From: Aeromicrobium sp. Root495
GTDB lineage: Bacteria > Actinomycetota > Actinomycetes > Propionibacteriales > Nocardioidaceae
Assembly: GCF_001426755.1 (NCBI RefSeq)
Contig: NZ_LMFJ01000001.1
Span: 232,961 to 296,960 of the forward strand
Direction: 5' to 3'
Length of the DNA stretch: 64,000 nt
Position 1 is the stretch's first letter; the number at the start of each line of letters is the position of its first letter. The position numbers and the translations under genes are program-made. The notes under the pieces are model-generated. The model worked only from the letters and a program-made list of their open reading frames with translations. It did not search any database and was not told the origin of the DNA. This document shows, piece after piece, positions 14,466 through 22,519 of the stretch.

Positions 14466-14781
14466 CCGGGAGGTCTCTCTCGACCCCGCCGAGCGCGAAT
14501 CGCTGCCGCCCCGCGGCGTGCGGCACGTGCCCAGCCTCGCCGACCGCGACCGGGAGATCCTCGAGCTCGAACGGCTGTGGTGGCAGTACGCCGGTGCGAA
14601 AGAGCAGGCGATCCGCGACAAGTTCGACATGTCGGCCACGCGCTACTACCAGGTGCTGAACTCCCTCCTCGACCGCGAGGACGCCCTGGCCTTCGATCCC
14701 GTGCTCGTGAAGCGGCTCCGGCGCATGCGGGCCGAGCGCCAGCGCAGCCGGTCAGCTCGCCGCCTCGGCTTCGACGTCTGA
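14452..14781 (+). CDS. DUF3263 family protein
   Basis: A 109-residue protein matching DUF3263: DREILELERLWWQYAGAKEQAIRDKFDMSATRYYQVLNSLLDR, then LAFDPVLVKRLRRMRAERQRSR. The family is actinobacterial and looks like a helix-turn-helix protein (AKEQAIRDKFDMSATRYYQVL). Chromosomal members sit near cell-envelope genes; phage copies next to integrase may regulate integration. Its stop shares one base with the integrase start (TGATG). Confidence 0.75.
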   Translation: MSGPDREVSLDPAERESLPPRGVRHVPSLADRDREILELERLWWQYAGAKEQAIRDKFDMSATRYYQVLNSLLDREDALAFDPVLVKRLRRMRAERQRSRSARRLGFDV

Positions 14782-15896
14782 TGGCCTGGCCCGAGAAGCA
14801 ACGCAGCGGCCGATGGGCCGGCAAGTACCGCGACTCACAGGGCGTGGTTCGCAGCGCCGGCACCTTCAAGCACCGAGCCGAGGCCCTCCGCGAAGCCGGC
14901 AAGAAGGAGGTCGACACCCGACGCTCCCTCCAGCGCAACCCCGACGCTCACAAGCGGACGTGGGACTCGTGGTGCACGGAGTGGTGGGAGAGTCGCACCG
15001 TCGAGCCGGGCACCCTCGCACGCGACGCCAACCGCCGAGACGTCCACCTCATCCCGAAGTGGACCGGCATACCCCTCGGACAGATCACGAGACAAGACGT
15101 GAAGTCCTGGGCGGCCGACCTGGGACGCACCAAGCTCAGCGCGGCGACCGTGCAGCGGATCGTGCACCTCTTCTCGGCCAGCCTGAACGCCGCAGTCGAC
15201 GCCGAGATCCTCGTCGCCAACCCCGCGGCTCGCATCAAGCTGCCGCCCGTCACCCCGACGAAGAACCGCTACCTCACGCACGACGAGTACCAGGCCATCC
15301 TGGAACAGCTGCCGACCGACGACGACGAGCTCCTCGTCCAGTTCCTCACACACACCGGCATGCGCTTCGGCGAGCTGGCCGGCCTCCACTGGCACCGCCT
15401 CGACCTCAAGCGCCAGCAGGTCACAGTCGTCGACGTCTTCGACGAGGTGCAGGGCGAGATCAAGGCATACCCGAAGGGCAAGAGGGCTCGCGTCGTGCCC
15501 CTGCCCGACGACCTCGTCGTTGAGCTCGCCAAGAAGAAGCGCACAGCCGGACCGTGCCCGGTGTCGCACCGCACCGGGATCTGCCGGTCCGGGCTCGTCT
15601 TCACGACGACGGCCGGCACCGTCGTGCACCGGTCGAACTGGGCGACCGTCTTCCGCGCTGCCGTCGCGAACGCGAACCTCGGTACCGACGAGGAGCCGGT
15701 CGCGCTCGAGCACGCCACAATCCACGACCTGCGACACACCTACGCGTCCTGGCTGATTCAGAACGGCGTGTCGCTGGCTGACGTCGGCAAGCTCCTCGGC
15801 CACGTCTCACCCAGCACCACGCAGCAATACGCACACCTGGCCGAGACGGATAGGTCCGCCATCCTGCGCGCGTTGCGACCGCCAGAAGCGCGGTGA
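14781..15896 (+). CDS. int: Tyrosine-type site-specific integrase
   Basis: A 371-residue phage integrase. Residues 1-60 form an arm-binding AP2-like domain (SGRWAGKYRDSQGVVRSAGTF), 60-160 the SAM-like core-binding domain, and 165-365 the catalytic domain. The catalytic set is visible: Arg195 (TGMRFGELAGL), Lys232 or Lys234 in the beta hairpin (YPKGKRARVVPL), His315 and Arg318 (HDLRHTYASWL), His341 (LGHVSPSTTQQY) and nucleophile Tyr350. It joins phage and bacterial DNA, here at the tRNA-Lys gene about 1 kb away. ATG 14781 is chosen for the TGATG overlap; the long frame upstream is a shadow of the DUF3263 gene. Confidence 0.95.
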   Translation: MAWPEKQRSGRWAGKYRDSQGVVRSAGTFKHRAEALREAGKKEVDTRRSLQRNPDAHKRTWDSWCTEWWESRTVEPGTLARDANRRDVHLIPKWTGIPLGQITRQDVKSWAADLGRTKLSAATVQRIVHLFSASLNAAVDAEILVANPAARIKLPPVTPTKNRYLTHDEYQAILEQLPTDDDELLVQFLTHTGMRFGELAGLHWHRLDLKRQQVTVVDVFDEVQGEIKAYPKGKRARVVPLPDDLVVELAKKKRTAGPCPVSHRTGICRSGLVFTTTAGTVVHRSNWATVFRAAVANANLGTDEEPVALEHATIHDLRHTYASWLIQNGVSLADVGKLLGHVSPSTTQQYAHLAETDRSAILRALRPPEAR

Positions 15897-16023
15897 GCAC
15901 TGTGGATGAAACTGTGGAAAACGTGTGAATACCTGGGGAGAAGTCACACCCGTATGAGGCGCCTTCGTCGTCGATCTGCGCTATCGTGAGCCGCAGGACG
16001 CCTGTTGTGCCTCCTATCCAGCC

Positions 16024-16044
16024 GCGGCCCCTCTTCGGGGCCGC
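16024..16044 (+). terminator. Integrase terminator
   Basis: A perfect 8-bp stem GCGGCCCC/GGGGCCGC with a TCTTC loop is followed by TGGCGTTTCT. It lies 127 bases after the integrase stop and just before the end of the convergent DUF3800 gene, so it may serve both strands. Confidence 0.75.
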
Positions 16045-16052
16045 TGGCGTTT

Positions 16053-16751
16053 CTAGGGCTCCCAGCAGTAGTCGTGCGCGACCTGCGAGTCGATGATGTT
16101 CCAGAGGCGCTGCCGAGCTCGCCGCTCGGGACGGCGGGCGTTAGGTCGAGAGACGGCTCGGTGCTTGAGGTACGCGACGATGTCCGCGGCCTGGATCATG
16201 CGGCTCTGATCTGAGGAGATGAACTCCAGCCGATCTACGATGCGCTGCAGCTTGCTCGGGTTGTACGTCGGCGTGCCTGTCATTCGCTGCCTGTCGAGCA
16301 TCGCTCGGTGGCGGTCGTGCTGGTGGATCTCGTCGCAGGTGACGTGAGCGCGCTCGCCAATGACGCCGGCGTGCTTGTCGATCTCTTGGAAGATGTGCGT
16401 GAGCACGAGGGGGTACGGCTCGTATGCGTCGTTGTACTTCTTGGCCTGGGCCACACGATCGATGCCGCGGATGATGAACGCCACGTCGTGCTCGGCCACA
16501 ACCTGCAGCACCCGACCGGCGACCGACAGCCTCGTCGACAGGTCGACGCCGCCCCACGGGCCAGCCCCCTGGAAGATCTCGTACCCGTGCAGCTCGGCGC
16601 CGGGCTCGATGTCGTCGAAGCCGAACGCCAGGTCGGCGACCAGATCGTTGAGCGCGGCCGTCATGGACCTGCAGGTCTCGTCGTCGGCCACCGCAGCAAC
16701 CATGTAGAACCATTCGTCGCAGTACGACTCGTCGACGAAGGCTCTCAGCAC
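16053..16751 (-). CDS. DUF3800 family protein, prophage cargo
   Basis: A 232-residue protein with the DUF3800 signature: LRAFVDESYCDEWFYMVAAV at the N-terminus (FVDES), a central DEIHQHDRH segment, and SRMIQAADIVAYLKHRAV near the C-terminus. Together these supply the acidic residues of an RNase-H-like fold. DUF3800 proteins are predicted nucleases and are frequent in defence islands, prophages and integrative elements. This one lies alone between the integrase terminator and the att site, on the opposite strand, the classic location of a lysogenic-conversion or anti-phage gene. The defence role is inference. Confidence 0.8.
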   Translation of the reverse strand: MLRAFVDESYCDEWFYMVAAVADDETCRSMTAALNDLVADLAFGFDDIEPGAELHGYEIFQGAGPWGGVDLSTRLSVAGRVLQVVAEHDVAFIIRGIDRVAQAKKYNDAYEPYPLVLTHIFQEIDKHAGVIGERAHVTCDEIHQHDRHRAMLDRQRMTGTPTYNPSKLQRIVDRLEFISSDQSRMIQAADIVAYLKHRAVSRPNARRPERRARQRLWNIIDSQVAHDYCWEP

Positions 16752-16837
16752 GCCTCCATTGTGGTGGCGCGCGGCGACAGCGCGCTGACCGACGCGGCGG
16801 GGCTTGTCGAGAAGATCGGCGCGCCGTCACGGCGGGG

Positions 16838-16857
16838 TTGCCATGCATTTGCCATGC
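16838..16857. repeat. Direct repeats, candidate integrase arm sites
   Basis: TTGCCATGC occurs at 16838-16846 and again at 16849-16857, 11 bp apart (one helical turn), about 55 bp inside the element from the tRNA 3' end. This is where the P'-arm binding sites of a tyrosine integrase are expected. A partly dyadic CCTAC...GTAGG (about 16871-16888) lies between them and the core. Confidence 0.45.
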
Positions 16858-16910
16858 GGCCCGAGCCGGCCCTACCGCCTGAAGTAGGTGTTTGCGCAGG
16901 TCAGACGTAG

Positions 16911-16983
16911 TAGGCCCCGTGGGACTTGAACCCACAACCCGCGGATTAAAAGTCCGCTGCTCTGCCAGTTGAGCTAGAGGCCC
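16911..16983 (-). tRNA. tRNA-Lys (TTT anticodon), attachment site at its 3' end
   Basis: The minus strand folds as a 73-nt tRNA. Acceptor arm GGGCCTC pairs with GGGGCCT (with a G-T first pair), D arm GCTC/GAGC, anticodon stem GCGGA/TCCGC with loop CTTTTAA (anticodon TTT, Lys), T arm GTGGG TTCAAGT CCCAC, discriminator A and no encoded CCA. The prophage joins at its 3' end, so the 3' part also serves as the att core and must be regenerated by phage DNA to keep the gene intact. Confidence 0.95.
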
Positions 16984-17040
16984 TCGGCCCGGTGTGGCGA
17001 CGGGCCTTGGAGCGAGTATCGCAGAGGGCCCCCGGGTGAG

Positions 17041-17679
17041 TCAGTCCGTGGGGAGGGCGCCGACGATCCAGCGACCGACGGCGGTGACGATCTCCGACGT
17101 CAGGCCGTGGCCGCCCGGCACGCGGAGCGCGACGAGCGGGGCGTCCGACTCGTCGTCCAGGTAGCTCCAGGTGCGGGCGAGGAGCTCAGCCGGGATGACG
17201 GTGTCCTGCTCGCCGTGGGCCACGAAGACAGGAAGCTCGCTGAGCCGGCCGGGCGTGGTGGGGACTCCGGCGTCGAAGGGGAGGGTCCCGAACAGGATGG
17301 CCGCACCGGCGAACCGGGCAGGGTCGCTGAGGGCGAGGCCGCCGGCGAAGGCCGCGCCGCCGCTGAAGCCCACGAGCACCACCTGCCGGCCGGCCGGCGC
17401 GACGTCGTCGAGCCAGGTGCGGAACCAGGCCATGGTCTCCGCGAGCGACTCCGCGACCGGGCGTCCGATGCCGCGGTTGGCGAACCAGGCGAACCCGCCG
17501 CCCTCGGCGATGGGCGCGCGCACTGCGGCGTAGGCGGCCCCGACGGGAAGCAGCGGAGCGAGGCTGATGATCTCCTGCTCGTTCGAGCCACGGCCGTGCA
17601 GGAGCACGACGAGTGGGGCGTCGGGCTCGGTGGAGCCTGCGGTGGCGACGACCGGGGCGTCGAAGGTCGTGCTGGCCAT
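17041..17679 (-). CDS. Carboxylesterase / phospholipase family alpha/beta hydrolase
   Basis: A 212-residue serine hydrolase of the phospholipase/carboxylesterase (abhydrolase_2) family. It shows the oxyanion region LVVLLHGRGSNEQEI (23-37), nucleophile elbow GFSGGA with Ser106, acid Asp159 (HGEQDTVIP) and His191 (GGHG). The length is normal for the family. Relatives hydrolyse small esters and in actinomycetes often sit with MarR regulators of quinone or organic-peroxide stress. No regulator is adjacent here, but a palindrome lies just upstream of the start. It is the first host gene after the prophage junction. Confidence 0.85.
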   Translation of the reverse strand: MASTTFDAPVVATAGSTEPDAPLVVLLHGRGSNEQEIISLAPLLPVGAAYAAVRAPIAEGGGFAWFANRGIGRPVAESLAETMAWFRTWLDDVAPAGRQVVLVGFSGGAAFAGGLALSDPARFAGAAILFGTLPFDAGVPTTPGRLSELPVFVAHGEQDTVIPAELLARTWSYLDDESDAPLVALRVPGGHGLTSEIVTAVGRWIVGALPTD

Positions 17680-17697
17680 GGCGCGGCTCCTGAAGAA

Positions 17698-17713
17698 AGT
17701 TGTACGTTCAACT
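17698..17713. promoter_or_regulatory. Palindrome upstream of the esterase gene
   Basis: AGTTGTACGTTCAACT: 5-bp arms AGTTG/CAACT around six bases, centred about 26 bp upstream of the esterase start and overlapping the last codons of the DedA-like gene. TTG-N-CAA dyads of this kind are typical of MarR/DUF24-type operators; the cognate regulator is not in the window. Confidence 0.4.
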
Positions 17714-18328
17714 ACAGGGTAGCGTCCCGGGCGTCGCGACGGGCTCGACGTCCGGCGTCGGGGTGGGGTCCCCGGCGTGAGAACGTCCGTGACGAAGCAG
17801 CCACCGGACGACGACGGCGACCAGGCCGACGGTCAGGACGCCGGCGATCACCCACGGGTGCCCGAGGATGCCGCTGGCCGCGAGACCCGCGCCGGCGCCC
17901 ACCCAGACTCCCGACCAGGCCAACGCGCCCAGGACGGATGCCGCCGCGAACGCCGGGTACCGCAGGTGGGCCGCGCCGGCCACGACGGGCATGACCGTCC
18001 GGACGAGCGGCAGCAGACGGCTCGCCAGCACGGCCCAGAAGCCGCGCCGCTGCATCAGCTCGGCCGCCTTGTCCCAGCGGGCGACGCCGAGCCGGGCGAT
18101 GAGCCGCGACTCGCGCAGCCGCGTGCCGCCGAGCCGCCCCACGACGTAGCCGAGGTGGTCGCCCGCCGTCGCGCCGAGGGCCACGGCGACGCCGAGGGCG
18201 ATGAGCGCGAGATGGTCGTGAGCACCGGCTGCCAGGCCCGAGATCGCGACCTCGCCCGGGAAGAAGGCACCCAGCCCGAGACCGGACTCGGCGAGGGCGA
18301 ACGCGAAGCCGAGCAGCACCGACGTCAT
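17708..18328 (-). CDS. DedA / VTT-family membrane protein
   Basis: A 206-residue integral membrane protein with the DedA signature: F-PGEVAISGLAAG (residues 23-36), GATAGDHLGYVVGRLGG, then GFWAVLASRLLPLVRTVMPVVAGAAH, and terminal hydrophobic segments. DedA proteins scramble or flip undecaprenyl phosphate or phospholipids across the membrane. The start at 18328 overlaps the PAP2 stop as ATGA, so the two are co-translated; both handle lipid phosphates. A short Pro/Thr-rich tail ends the protein. Confidence 0.85.
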   Translation of the reverse strand: MTSVLLGFAFALAESGLGLGAFFPGEVAISGLAAGAHDHLALIALGVAVALGATAGDHLGYVVGRLGGTRLRESRLIARLGVARWDKAAELMQRRGFWAVLASRLLPLVRTVMPVVAGAAHLRYPAFAAASVLGALAWSGVWVGAGAGLAASGILGHPWVIAGVLTVGLVAVVVRWLLRHGRSHAGDPTPTPDVEPVATPGTLPCS

Positions 18329-19164
18329 GGTGACGTCTTCTGGCGTCGCTCGATGCGGCCCGACACGACGATCCCGACGGCGACGACCACGCCACCTGCA
18401 ACAGCGTCGAGGAGCCAGTGATTCCCGGTGGCCAGGACCACGAAGGTGGTGCCCGCGACGTACAGGCAGGCGAGGCCGCGCCCGACGAGACCCAGGTGTC
18501 GCCAGAGCGCCCACGCGACCCACACCGTCCAGCCGACGTGCAGCGACGGCATGGCCGCCAGCTCGTTCGTCATGTGTCCGAGCCCGGCGGGAGCCGACGC
18601 GTGCCCCGACCACCAGCCGTATGGAGCGGTGTGCGCCAGCGTGTCCAGGTAGGCGTGGCCGGACATCAGGCGCGGGGGAGCGGTCGGGATGAGCACGTAC
18701 GCGACGAGCCCGAGGGCCGAGCCGATGACGATGGCGTTCCGCGCCCGGCCGTACTCGCTGCGGTGCCAGAAGTAGAGGAAGACCAGGACGGTCGGCGTCA
18801 CGAGGTAGTGGAGGGAGGCGTACCAGAACGACATCGGCACCGAGATCTCGAGCACGGGGGTCAGCGTGCGGTTGAGCCACGCCTCCGGGTCGAGGTGGAG
18901 CAGCTGCTCGACGTGCAGGACCGATGCCGCCCGGTCACGGGCCGCGGCGAGGTCGTCGGCGGCCACGAGCCGGCTGGCGCTGTAGAAGAACCACAGTCCG
19001 GCGAGCAGGGCGATCTCACGCAGCCCGCGAGCGACCCGCAGCCGGTGCAGCGCCGCCTGGGCGACGAGAGGGAGGGCCGGGACCAGTCCGGACAGCCCCG
19101 ATCCGGGCGACGAGGGAGCCGTCGCCCGGATCGTGTCCTGCTGGTGCCCGCTGAGGGTGGACAC
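18325..19164 (-). CDS. PAP2-family membrane phosphatase
   Basis: A 279-residue polytopic protein of the PAP2 superfamily (Aur1/Ipt1-like subgroup). It has five or six hydrophobic segments, the phosphatase motif with LAAMPSLHVGWTVW and GNHWLLDAVAGG (His pair), and an upstream IPTAPPR motif. It probably dephosphorylates or transfers lipid phosphates at the outer membrane face. GTG 19164 follows AGGAAG. It lies between a MFS exporter (13-bp gap) and a DedA gene (ATGA overlap), suggesting one leftward transcript. Confidence 0.85.
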   Translation of the reverse strand: MSTLSGHQQDTIRATAPSSPGSGLSGLVPALPLVAQAALHRLRVARGLREIALLAGLWFFYSASRLVAADDLAAARDRAASVLHVEQLLHLDPEAWLNRTLTPVLEISVPMSFWYASLHYLVTPTVLVFLYFWHRSEYGRARNAIVIGSALGLVAYVLIPTAPPRLMSGHAYLDTLAHTAPYGWWSGHASAPAGLGHMTNELAAMPSLHVGWTVWVAWALWRHLGLVGRGLACLYVAGTTFVVLATGNHWLLDAVAGGVVVAVGIVVSGRIERRQKTSP

Positions 19165-19177
19165 GTCGGACCGCTTC

Positions 19178-20692
19178 CTAGTGGCCCAGCACCGGAGCGG
19201 CGTCGGGGTCGAGGAAGACGGGGCCGCTGCGGAGCAGTGCGCCGCAGAGGAGCGCGCCGACGGCGAAGATGCCGGCCGACCACCAGAACACGGTCGTGTA
19301 GCCGTGCATCGCTGCGAGCGCCTGGTTGGCTTCCGAGGGCGCCTTGCCCACGAGGTAGTCCGACGTCGCGGTGGCCGCGAACGCGCTCAGCACAGCCGTG
19401 CCGATGGAACCACCGATCTGCTGGAACGTGTTGACCGACGCGGAGGCGACGCCGGCGTGCTCCGCGTCGACGCCGGAGGTGGCCGCGCTGAAGGCCGGCG
19501 CCATGGAGAGGCCGACGCCCAGGCCGGTGATGACGAGACCCGGAAGGATGTGCGCCGCGTAGGTGCTCTCGAGGTCGAGCTGGGCGAACAGCACCATGCC
19601 GACGGCGGCCACGAGCATGCCGACCAGCACGGGGATGCGCGGGCCGATCTTCGCGACGAGCCCGGCCGAGCCCGTGGCCGTGACCATGATGCCGAGGATC
19701 ATCGGCACGAACGAGAAGCCGGTCTTGAGCGGGCTGTAGCCCAGCGTGAGCGACACGTAGTACGTGAGGAAGAGGAAGACCGCGAAGAGGCCGATGCCGA
19801 CGATGGCCACGACGAGGAACGAGCCGCCTCGCGTGCGGTCCCACACGATGTGGAGCGGGAGCAGGGGGTCGGCCACGCGGCTCTCGACGACGGCGAAGAC
19901 CGCGAGGAGCGCCAGCCCGAGCCCGATGCAGACGAGGGTCGTGGCGCTGCTCCAGCCGTCTGACTCGGCGCTCGCGAGGCCGTAGACGAAGGAGACCAGG
20001 CCGGCCACGACGACCAGGCTGCCGGGCACGTCGATGCCCTTGGCGTCCTCGGGCCGCGGCTGCTTCTTGAGCAGCAGCACCGCGCCGACGACGGCGAGGA
20101 CGGCCAGCGGGACGTTGACGTAGAGGCACCAGCGCCACGACAGGTACTCGGTGAGCGCGCCTCCGAGGATGAGGCCGATCGCGCCGCCGCCGCCGGAGAT
20201 GGCGCCGAAGATGGCGAACGCGCGGGCCCGCTCGGCCGCGTCGGTGAACGTGACGGTCAGCAGCGACAGTGCGGCCGGTGCGAGGAGCGCGCCGAAGACG
20301 CCCTGGGCCACGCGGGCGCCGACGAGCATCTCGAAGTTCTGGGCCGCGCCGCCGACCGCGGAGGCTGCGGCGAAGCCGATGAGGCCGGCGATGAACATGG
20401 GGCGGCGTCCCACGAGGTCGCTCAGGCGTCCACCGATCAGCAGGAGCGAGCCGAAGGCGAGCGCGTAGCCGGTGACGATCCACTGACGGCTGTCGTTGGA
20501 GAAGCCGAGCGACTCCTGGGCCGTGGGCAGCGCGATGTTCACGATCGTCGCGTCCAGCACCACGATGAGCTGCGCGAGCGCGATGACGCCCAGGATCAGC
20601 CAGCGGGTCGCGTGGTGCGGGTTGTCCGTGTGGTCCACGGTGTCGGGCGGGATCTCCGCCGGCGATCGGTCCGTGGTGAGGGTGTCAATCAT
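19178..20692 (-). CDS. DHA2-family MFS drug exporter
   Basis: A 504-residue major-facilitator protein with about 14 membrane segments (EmrB/QacA type). The first helix holds LDATIVNIALPTAQ, motif A is GGRLSDLVGRRPMF, and ISGGGGAIGLILGG is motif-C-like. Proton-driven efflux of drugs or hydrophobic compounds is expected. The start at ATG 20692 leaves a 129-bp divergent region with a TetR gene and a 9-bp inverted repeat, so it is very probably repressed by that TetR and induced by a substrate. Confidence 0.9.
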   Translation of the reverse strand: MIDTLTTDRSPAEIPPDTVDHTDNPHHATRWLILGVIALAQLIVVLDATIVNIALPTAQESLGFSNDSRQWIVTGYALAFGSLLLIGGRLSDLVGRRPMFIAGLIGFAAASAVGGAAQNFEMLVGARVAQGVFGALLAPAALSLLTVTFTDAAERARAFAIFGAISGGGGAIGLILGGALTEYLSWRWCLYVNVPLAVLAVVGAVLLLKKQPRPEDAKGIDVPGSLVVVAGLVSFVYGLASAESDGWSSATTLVCIGLGLALLAVFAVVESRVADPLLPLHIVWDRTRGGSFLVVAIVGIGLFAVFLFLTYYVSLTLGYSPLKTGFSFVPMILGIMVTATGSAGLVAKIGPRIPVLVGMLVAAVGMVLFAQLDLESTYAAHILPGLVITGLGVGLSMAPAFSAATSGVDAEHAGVASASVNTFQQIGGSIGTAVLSAFAATATSDYLVGKAPSEANQALAAMHGYTTVFWWSAGIFAVGALLCGALLRSGPVFLDPDAAPVLGH

Positions 20693-20720
20693 GGGTGCTC
20701 CGAAAGAAGTGGAAAGTCTG

Positions 20721-20748
20721 CTCCGGTTGACTCTACGCCCAACCGGAG
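20721..20748. promoter_or_regulatory. TetR operator between exporter and regulator genes
   Basis: CTCCGGTTG (20721-20729) and CAACCGGAG (20740-20748) are perfect 9-bp inverted arms with a 10-base spacer. A further GGAG...CTCC dyad and the half-site GCTCCGGT lie near 20790-20805, next to the tetR start. TACCAT (20810-20815) sits 6 bases before the tetR ATG. Confidence 0.7.
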
Positions 20749-20821
20749 AGATTGCTCCACTTCTGCCGTGTGATGTCCCGCACGAAACGGAGAGCTGGCT
20801 CCGGTCGCGTACCATGGCCTC

Positions 20822-21481
20822 ATGACTCCCGCGAGCGACGTGATCAGCGAGGCCGACCGGCCGCTGCGCGCCGACGCCGCCCGCAACCGCGAGCTCATCC
20901 TCGAGACCGCCGCCGTCGTGTTCGCCGAGCACGGCCTCGACGCCGGCTACGACGAGATCGCCCGCCGGGCCGGCATCGGCGTGGGCACGGTCTACCGACG
21001 GTTCCCCGAGCGGGTCGAGCTCGTGCGCGCGCTCTTCCGCTCCCGCCTCGACGAGATCGCGGCTTTCGGCGAGCAGGCCGTCCAGGAGCCCGACGGCTGG
21101 GCCGGGCTCACGTGGTTCCTCGAGCGCCTCGTGGAGCGCCAGGTCGCCGACCGCGGCCTCAAGGAGGTCATGGCCCAGACCCTCGTCGACGACCAGCAGG
21201 TCGCCGACGGCAGGAAACGGCTCGAGCTCGTCTTCGAGGGACTCGTCGAGCGGGCCCAGGCCCAGGGGACGTTGCGACCCGACGTCCGGGCCATCGACCT
21301 GGGGGTCCAGCTCGTGGCGCTCAGCGCCATCACCACCGAGGAGGAGCCCGAGCTCTGGCGCCGCTACCTGGCGCTCGCGCTCGACGGGCTCCGCGCCGGT
21401 GCCGTCACGTCGCCTCTGCCGCTCGACGCGCCCGCCGACCAGGCCGTGCCCGAGCTCATGCGCCGGATGTGTGGTCGCTGA
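20822..21481 (+). CDS. TetR-family transcriptional regulator
   Basis: A 219-residue repressor. Its N-terminal HTH reads ELILETAAVVFAEHGLDAGYDEIARRAGIGVGTVYRRFPERVEL (residues 24-67), followed by a helical ligand domain of normal length. It is divergent from the MFS exporter and shares a regulatory region containing a 9-bp inverted repeat, the usual layout of a locally acting efflux repressor. The ATG is 6 bases after TACCAT and lacks a Shine-Dalgarno, so the mRNA may be leaderless. Confidence 0.9.
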   Translation: MTPASDVISEADRPLRADAARNRELILETAAVVFAEHGLDAGYDEIARRAGIGVGTVYRRFPERVELVRALFRSRLDEIAAFGEQAVQEPDGWAGLTWFLERLVERQVADRGLKEVMAQTLVDDQQVADGRKRLELVFEGLVERAQAQGTLRPDVRAIDLGVQLVALSAITTEEEPELWRRYLALALDGLRAGAVTSPLPLDAPADQAVPELMRRMCGR

Positions 21482-21608
21482 CACACCGGACGGCAGATGT
21501 CGTTTGCGACAACTCGGTGCTCCGCCCCGGAGGCGGGGGTACCCTCGGTACGAGGCGACGCTCATTCCCCCCAGTGCGTCGTCCGCAGCCATCCCCCTGG
21601 AGCACCAC

Positions 21609-21761
21609 ATGACCCCGGAGCCGCTGGACCAGCGACTGCGCGACGACGCCGCCCTCGACGAGATCGAGACGACCAGTCGCCTCATCATCGCTGCCTCGGA
21701 GAGCGACGAGAAGCTGAGCCAGTGCGAGGTCGACCAGCTCCTCGGCCTCTCCAGCTCCTGA
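21609..21761 (+). CDS. 50-residue hypothetical protein
   Basis: A short acidic helical protein (MTPEPLDQRLRDDAALDEIE, then TSRLIIAASESDEKLSQCEVDQLLGL). GGAG lies 8-11 bases before the ATG. The sequence looks like a genuine small conserved actinobacterial protein: the composition is not random and the C-terminal LSQ-EVD-LLGL pattern resembles a folded helix pair. The function is unknown and it has no evident operon partner. Confidence 0.55.
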   Translation: MTPEPLDQRLRDDAALDEIETTSRLIIAASESDEKLSQCEVDQLLGLSSS

Positions 21762-21835
21762 GTCGGCGCGGCTCTTGCCAGGACCCGTCTGTGACGGCAG
21801 GGTTTCTGTGACGAGGCCCATAGGTGTCCGGGCGA

Positions 21836-21866
21836 TTGACAGTTCTCGCGTCCGAGGCCCTAGCAT
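21836..21866 (+). promoter_or_regulatory. Sigma-70-like promoter of the DUF47-PiT operon
   Basis: TTGACA (21836-21841) and TAGCAT (21861-21866) are 19 bp apart, 36 bp upstream of the GTG at 21902. The spacer is slightly long, which may mean activator help. CTGTGACG occurs twice just upstream (about 21789 and 21806). Confidence 0.5.
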
Positions 21867-21901
21867 TGTCTCGGCCTGACCTGACGTGACGGGAGCATGG
21901 A

Positions 21902-22519
21902 GTGCGGTTCCGCATCCGACCTGTAGAGACTTCTTTCTACGACCTCTTCGCCGAGTCGGCGAATCATCTCGTGCACGGCGCCAACCTGCTCGCGCAGATG
22001 TTGGACCCCGAGAGCGACAAGGCCGCCATCGGCGAGAAGATGCGTGAGGCCGAGCACCAGGCCGACGAGACCACGCACAGCATCGTCCGCGCGGTGAACA
22101 GCACCTTCATCACGCCGTTCGACCGCGAGGACATCTACCGCCTCGCCAGCAGCCTCGACGACGTCATGGACTTCATGGAGGAGACCGTCGACCTCGTCGG
22201 CCTCTACGAGATCTACCAGCTGCCCGCGCAGTTCGCCTCGCAGGTGGAGGTGCTGCAGCGCGCCACGCAGCTCACGGCCGAGGCCATGCCACGGCTGCGC
22301 ACCATGAAGGACCTCGAGGAGTACTGGATCGAGATCAACCGTCTCGAGAACCAGGGCGACCGTTCCTACCGACGCATCGTGGCCGACCTCTTCAGCGGCA
22401 GCTACAAGTCGCTCGAGGTGCTGAAGCTCAAGGACATCGTCGACTCGCTCGAGCACGCCATCGACGCTCTCGAGTCGGTCGCCAACACCGTGGAGCAGAT
22501 CGCGGTCAAGGAGTCCTGA
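21902..22519 (+). CDS. DUF47 / PhoU-like phosphate transport regulator
   Basis: A 205-residue, fully helical protein of the DUF47 (PhoU-like, YkaA/Pit-accessory) family: YDLFAESANHLVHGANLLAQM at the start, EAEHQADETTHSIVRAVNSTFITPFDREDIYRLASSLDDVMDF in the middle, and a mirrored second half. Members are nearly always encoded directly before a PiT transporter and modulate its activity. GTG 21902 is preceded by GGGAG; the stop is immediately followed by the PiT start. Confidence 0.9.
   Translation: MRFRIRPVETSFYDLFAESANHLVHGANLLAQMLDPESDKAAIGEKMREAEHQADETTHSIVRAVNSTFITPFDREDIYRLASSLDDVMDFMEETVDLVGLYEIYQLPAQFASQVEVLQRATQLTAEAMPRLRTMKDLEEYWIEINRLENQGDRSYRRIVADLFSGSYKSLEVLKLKDIVDSLEHAIDALESVANTVEQIAVKES

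Larger units (their letters stand above)
1..16910. mobile_element. Prophage, right-hand part, inserted at tRNA-Lys
   Basis: The stretch carries a tyrosine integrase, excisionase-like protein, Cro-like and repressor HTH proteins, an ImmA/IrrE protease and a long leftward operon of tiny genes with HNH proteins. Together these indicate a temperate actinophage. The right boundary is placed at the 3' end of the tRNA-Lys gene (16911), the usual crossover point for such integrases. The left side runs off the window: no terminase, portal, capsid, tail or lysis gene is visible. The HNH gene at the far left is typical of the DNA just before a terminase. The matching att copy should lie to the left and cannot be seen. 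Confidence 0.9.

Noticed and set aside
19178-21688. 836-residue frame covering MFS exporter and the antisense of tetR
   Set aside because: Only the part from ATG 20692 encodes the exporter; the rest is antisense to a clear TetR gene and contains the promoter region.
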